From Bacteroidota bacterium (GTDB lineage: Bacteria > Bacteroidota > Bacteroidia > UKL13-3), in NCBI GenBank assembly GCA_030680835.1, contig JAUXUD010000053.1:100879-164878 (forward strand): a DNA stretch of 64,000 nucleotides. Direction: 5' to 3'. The notes under the pieces were generated by a model. That model was not told the origin of the DNA. It did not search any database and was given only the letters and a program-made list of their open reading frames with translations. Made by a program: the position numbers and the translations under genes. This document shows, one piece after another, positions 63,218 through 64,000 of the stretch (the first letter of the stretch is position 1; the number at the start of each line of letters is the position of its first letter).

Positions 63218-63793
63218 ATGTCAGAAGAACAAAAACCATATATTACTGTTTACGCCGAAGAAACCCCCAATCCCGATACCATGAAATTTGTATTTAATTT
63301 CATGATTTTGCCGGATGATGCGGTTGATTTTCCCACCCGGGAAAAGGCCCAGGCCTCTCCATTGGCGAAAAGCTTGTTTGAATTCAGTTTTGTAAATGCG
63401 GTATTTATCATGAATAATTTCGTAACCATTACCCGCGTTGTGGGAACCGAATGGCATGAAGTGATACCTATTGTTAAAGAATTTCTGTTGAGTTATGTAG
63501 AGGCTGAAGAACCTATTGTTGCAAATCATACTCCGGCAAGCAAATATGAAGGTGCCGACAGCATTGTGGTAGCGCAGATTATTGATGTGTTGGATACTTA
63601 TATAAAACCGGCTGTAGAAAGCGATGGGGGAATGATTTCATTCAAGTCATTCGAAAATGGTGTGGTTACAGTAGAAATGAAAGGCTCTTGCAGTGGCTGT
63701 CCTTCCTCAACGGTTACGCTTAAAAGAGGCATTGAGGGGATGTTAACCAAGATGATACCGGAAGTAACAGAGGTGATTGCAATGGCAATTTAG
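63218..63793 (+). CDS. Nfu-type iron-sulfur cluster carrier (NifU family)
   Basis: 191 residues. An N-terminal Nfu_N domain (TVYAEETPNPDTMKFVFNF ... SPLAKSLFEFSFVNAVFIMNNFVTITR) is followed by a C-terminal NifU domain with VDGG-like VESDGGMISFK and the cluster-binding MKGSCSGCPSSTVTLKRGIE (C-x-x-C). It carries 4Fe-4S clusters to apoproteins, as in bacterial NfuA and mitochondrial NFU1. The gene has its own promoter. Confidence 0.92.
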   Translation: MSEEQKPYITVYAEETPNPDTMKFVFNFMILPDDAVDFPTREKAQASPLAKSLFEFSFVNAVFIMNNFVTITRVVGTEWHEVIPIVKEFLLSYVEAEEPIVANHTPASKYEGADSIVVAQIIDVLDTYIKPAVESDGGMISFKSFENGVVTVEMKGSCSGCPSSTVTLKRGIEGMLTKMIPEVTEVIAMAI

Positions 63794-63810
63794 GGGAAAG
63801 GCCTCTGGCG

Positions 63811-63838
63811 CTCAGCTTTTAGCTTTTAACTATTTGAA
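63811..63838. repeat. Heptad-repeat island N (short)
   Basis: Units CTCAGCT, TTTAGCT, TTTAACT in phase just after the nfu stop codon; similar to the TTAGCTG word of islands E and F. Confidence 0.5.
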
Positions 63839-63953
63839 GATTTGTGGTACCTTGAAGGAGGGAATTAAACACATAGATTCTGTGTTAATTTCCAAATAAA
63901 TCAAAATTTTATTTTCTTTGTATTTCAAAAGCGACCAAGAGTCAGCTTGTAAA

Positions 63954-63993
63954 GGGCGTCAATTACTTGTAATTGATGCTCTTTTCTTTTCTT
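63954..63993 (+). terminator. Rho-independent terminator-like hairpin
   Basis: A 13-bp stem (GGGCGTCAATTAC with GTAATTGATGCTC, two G-T pairs, TT loop) followed by a T/C-rich tail. It is 160 bp after the nfu stop, so it may end a long 3' UTR or an unidentified small RNA. Confidence 0.6.
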
Positions 63994-64000
63994 CATAGTC

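Overview
The window is a piece of a Bacteroidota chromosome, probably a free-living member of the Chitinophagales/Sphingobacteriales type; the lineage within the phylum is an inference. The evidence is: nine proteins ending in type IX secretion (T9SS) sorting domains (a YPNP-like motif, then a short beta domain and a basic end), a fused MurF-alanine racemase, a DUF4920 lipoprotein, promoters of the Bacteroidota form TAnnTTTG upstream of many genes, weak Shine-Dalgarno signals, and low-to-moderate GC content. Most of the window is ordinary housekeeping sequence with secreted-protein genes between.

Layout. 1-6.4 kb: the end of a PorZ-like T9SS component, an MDR oxidoreductase, a GH26-like T9SS-exported hydrolase, an unknown exported protein, then metF and tcdA. 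6.5-13.2 kb, minus strand: acetyl-CoA synthetase; a response regulator-histidine kinase-phospholipase D/cardiolipin synthase operon; a SUI1-like factor and a lipid kinase. 13.3-16.5 kb: clpP and clpX with their own promoters, then a kinase-fold-like protein. 16.5-28.3 kb: a C25-like secreted peptidase, a UMF1 transporter with an Fe-S (CCG) protein, an XRE regulator divergent from a 1495-residue subtilase, and two more T9SS cargo genes. 28.4-38.1 kb: an SPFH protein, an Ldh2-type dehydrogenase, CorA, a deacetylase-like T9SS protein, tRNA-Cys, a second subtilase, two small envelope proteins and pdhB. 38.2-41.7 kb is the accessory patch: an IS4-family element with 30-bp perfect inverted ends, a decayed tyrosine recombinase beside tRNA-like sequence, and a Fic protein with a stuttered start region. 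41.8-53.2 kb: an SDR, a T9SS protein, an M16 peptidase, prmC, small conserved proteins and an RlmI-type methyltransferase. 53.2-63.8 kb: a POT peptide transporter, clpC-rlmH, an MFS-murF/alr-lipoprotein operon, recX and an Nfu-type Fe-S protein.

The most unusual signal is not a gene. At least fourteen intergenic stretches are built of 7-bp units. The 7-mer 'word' differs between islands (for example CATCGTA/CATTGTA, NNNACGA, TTAGCCC/TTAGCTG, ATAGGGC), yet the 7-bp phase is held, and in three arrays it is held across a change of word. Several arrays run up to a start or stop codon. This resembles the heptameric STRR repeats of cyanobacteria in form only; I do not know a described function for it in Bacteroidota. 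Separate from these are long perfect or near-perfect palindromes (42 bp at 6469, 30-bp arms at 43815, tandem hairpins at 47124) that look like REP-type elements or terminators.
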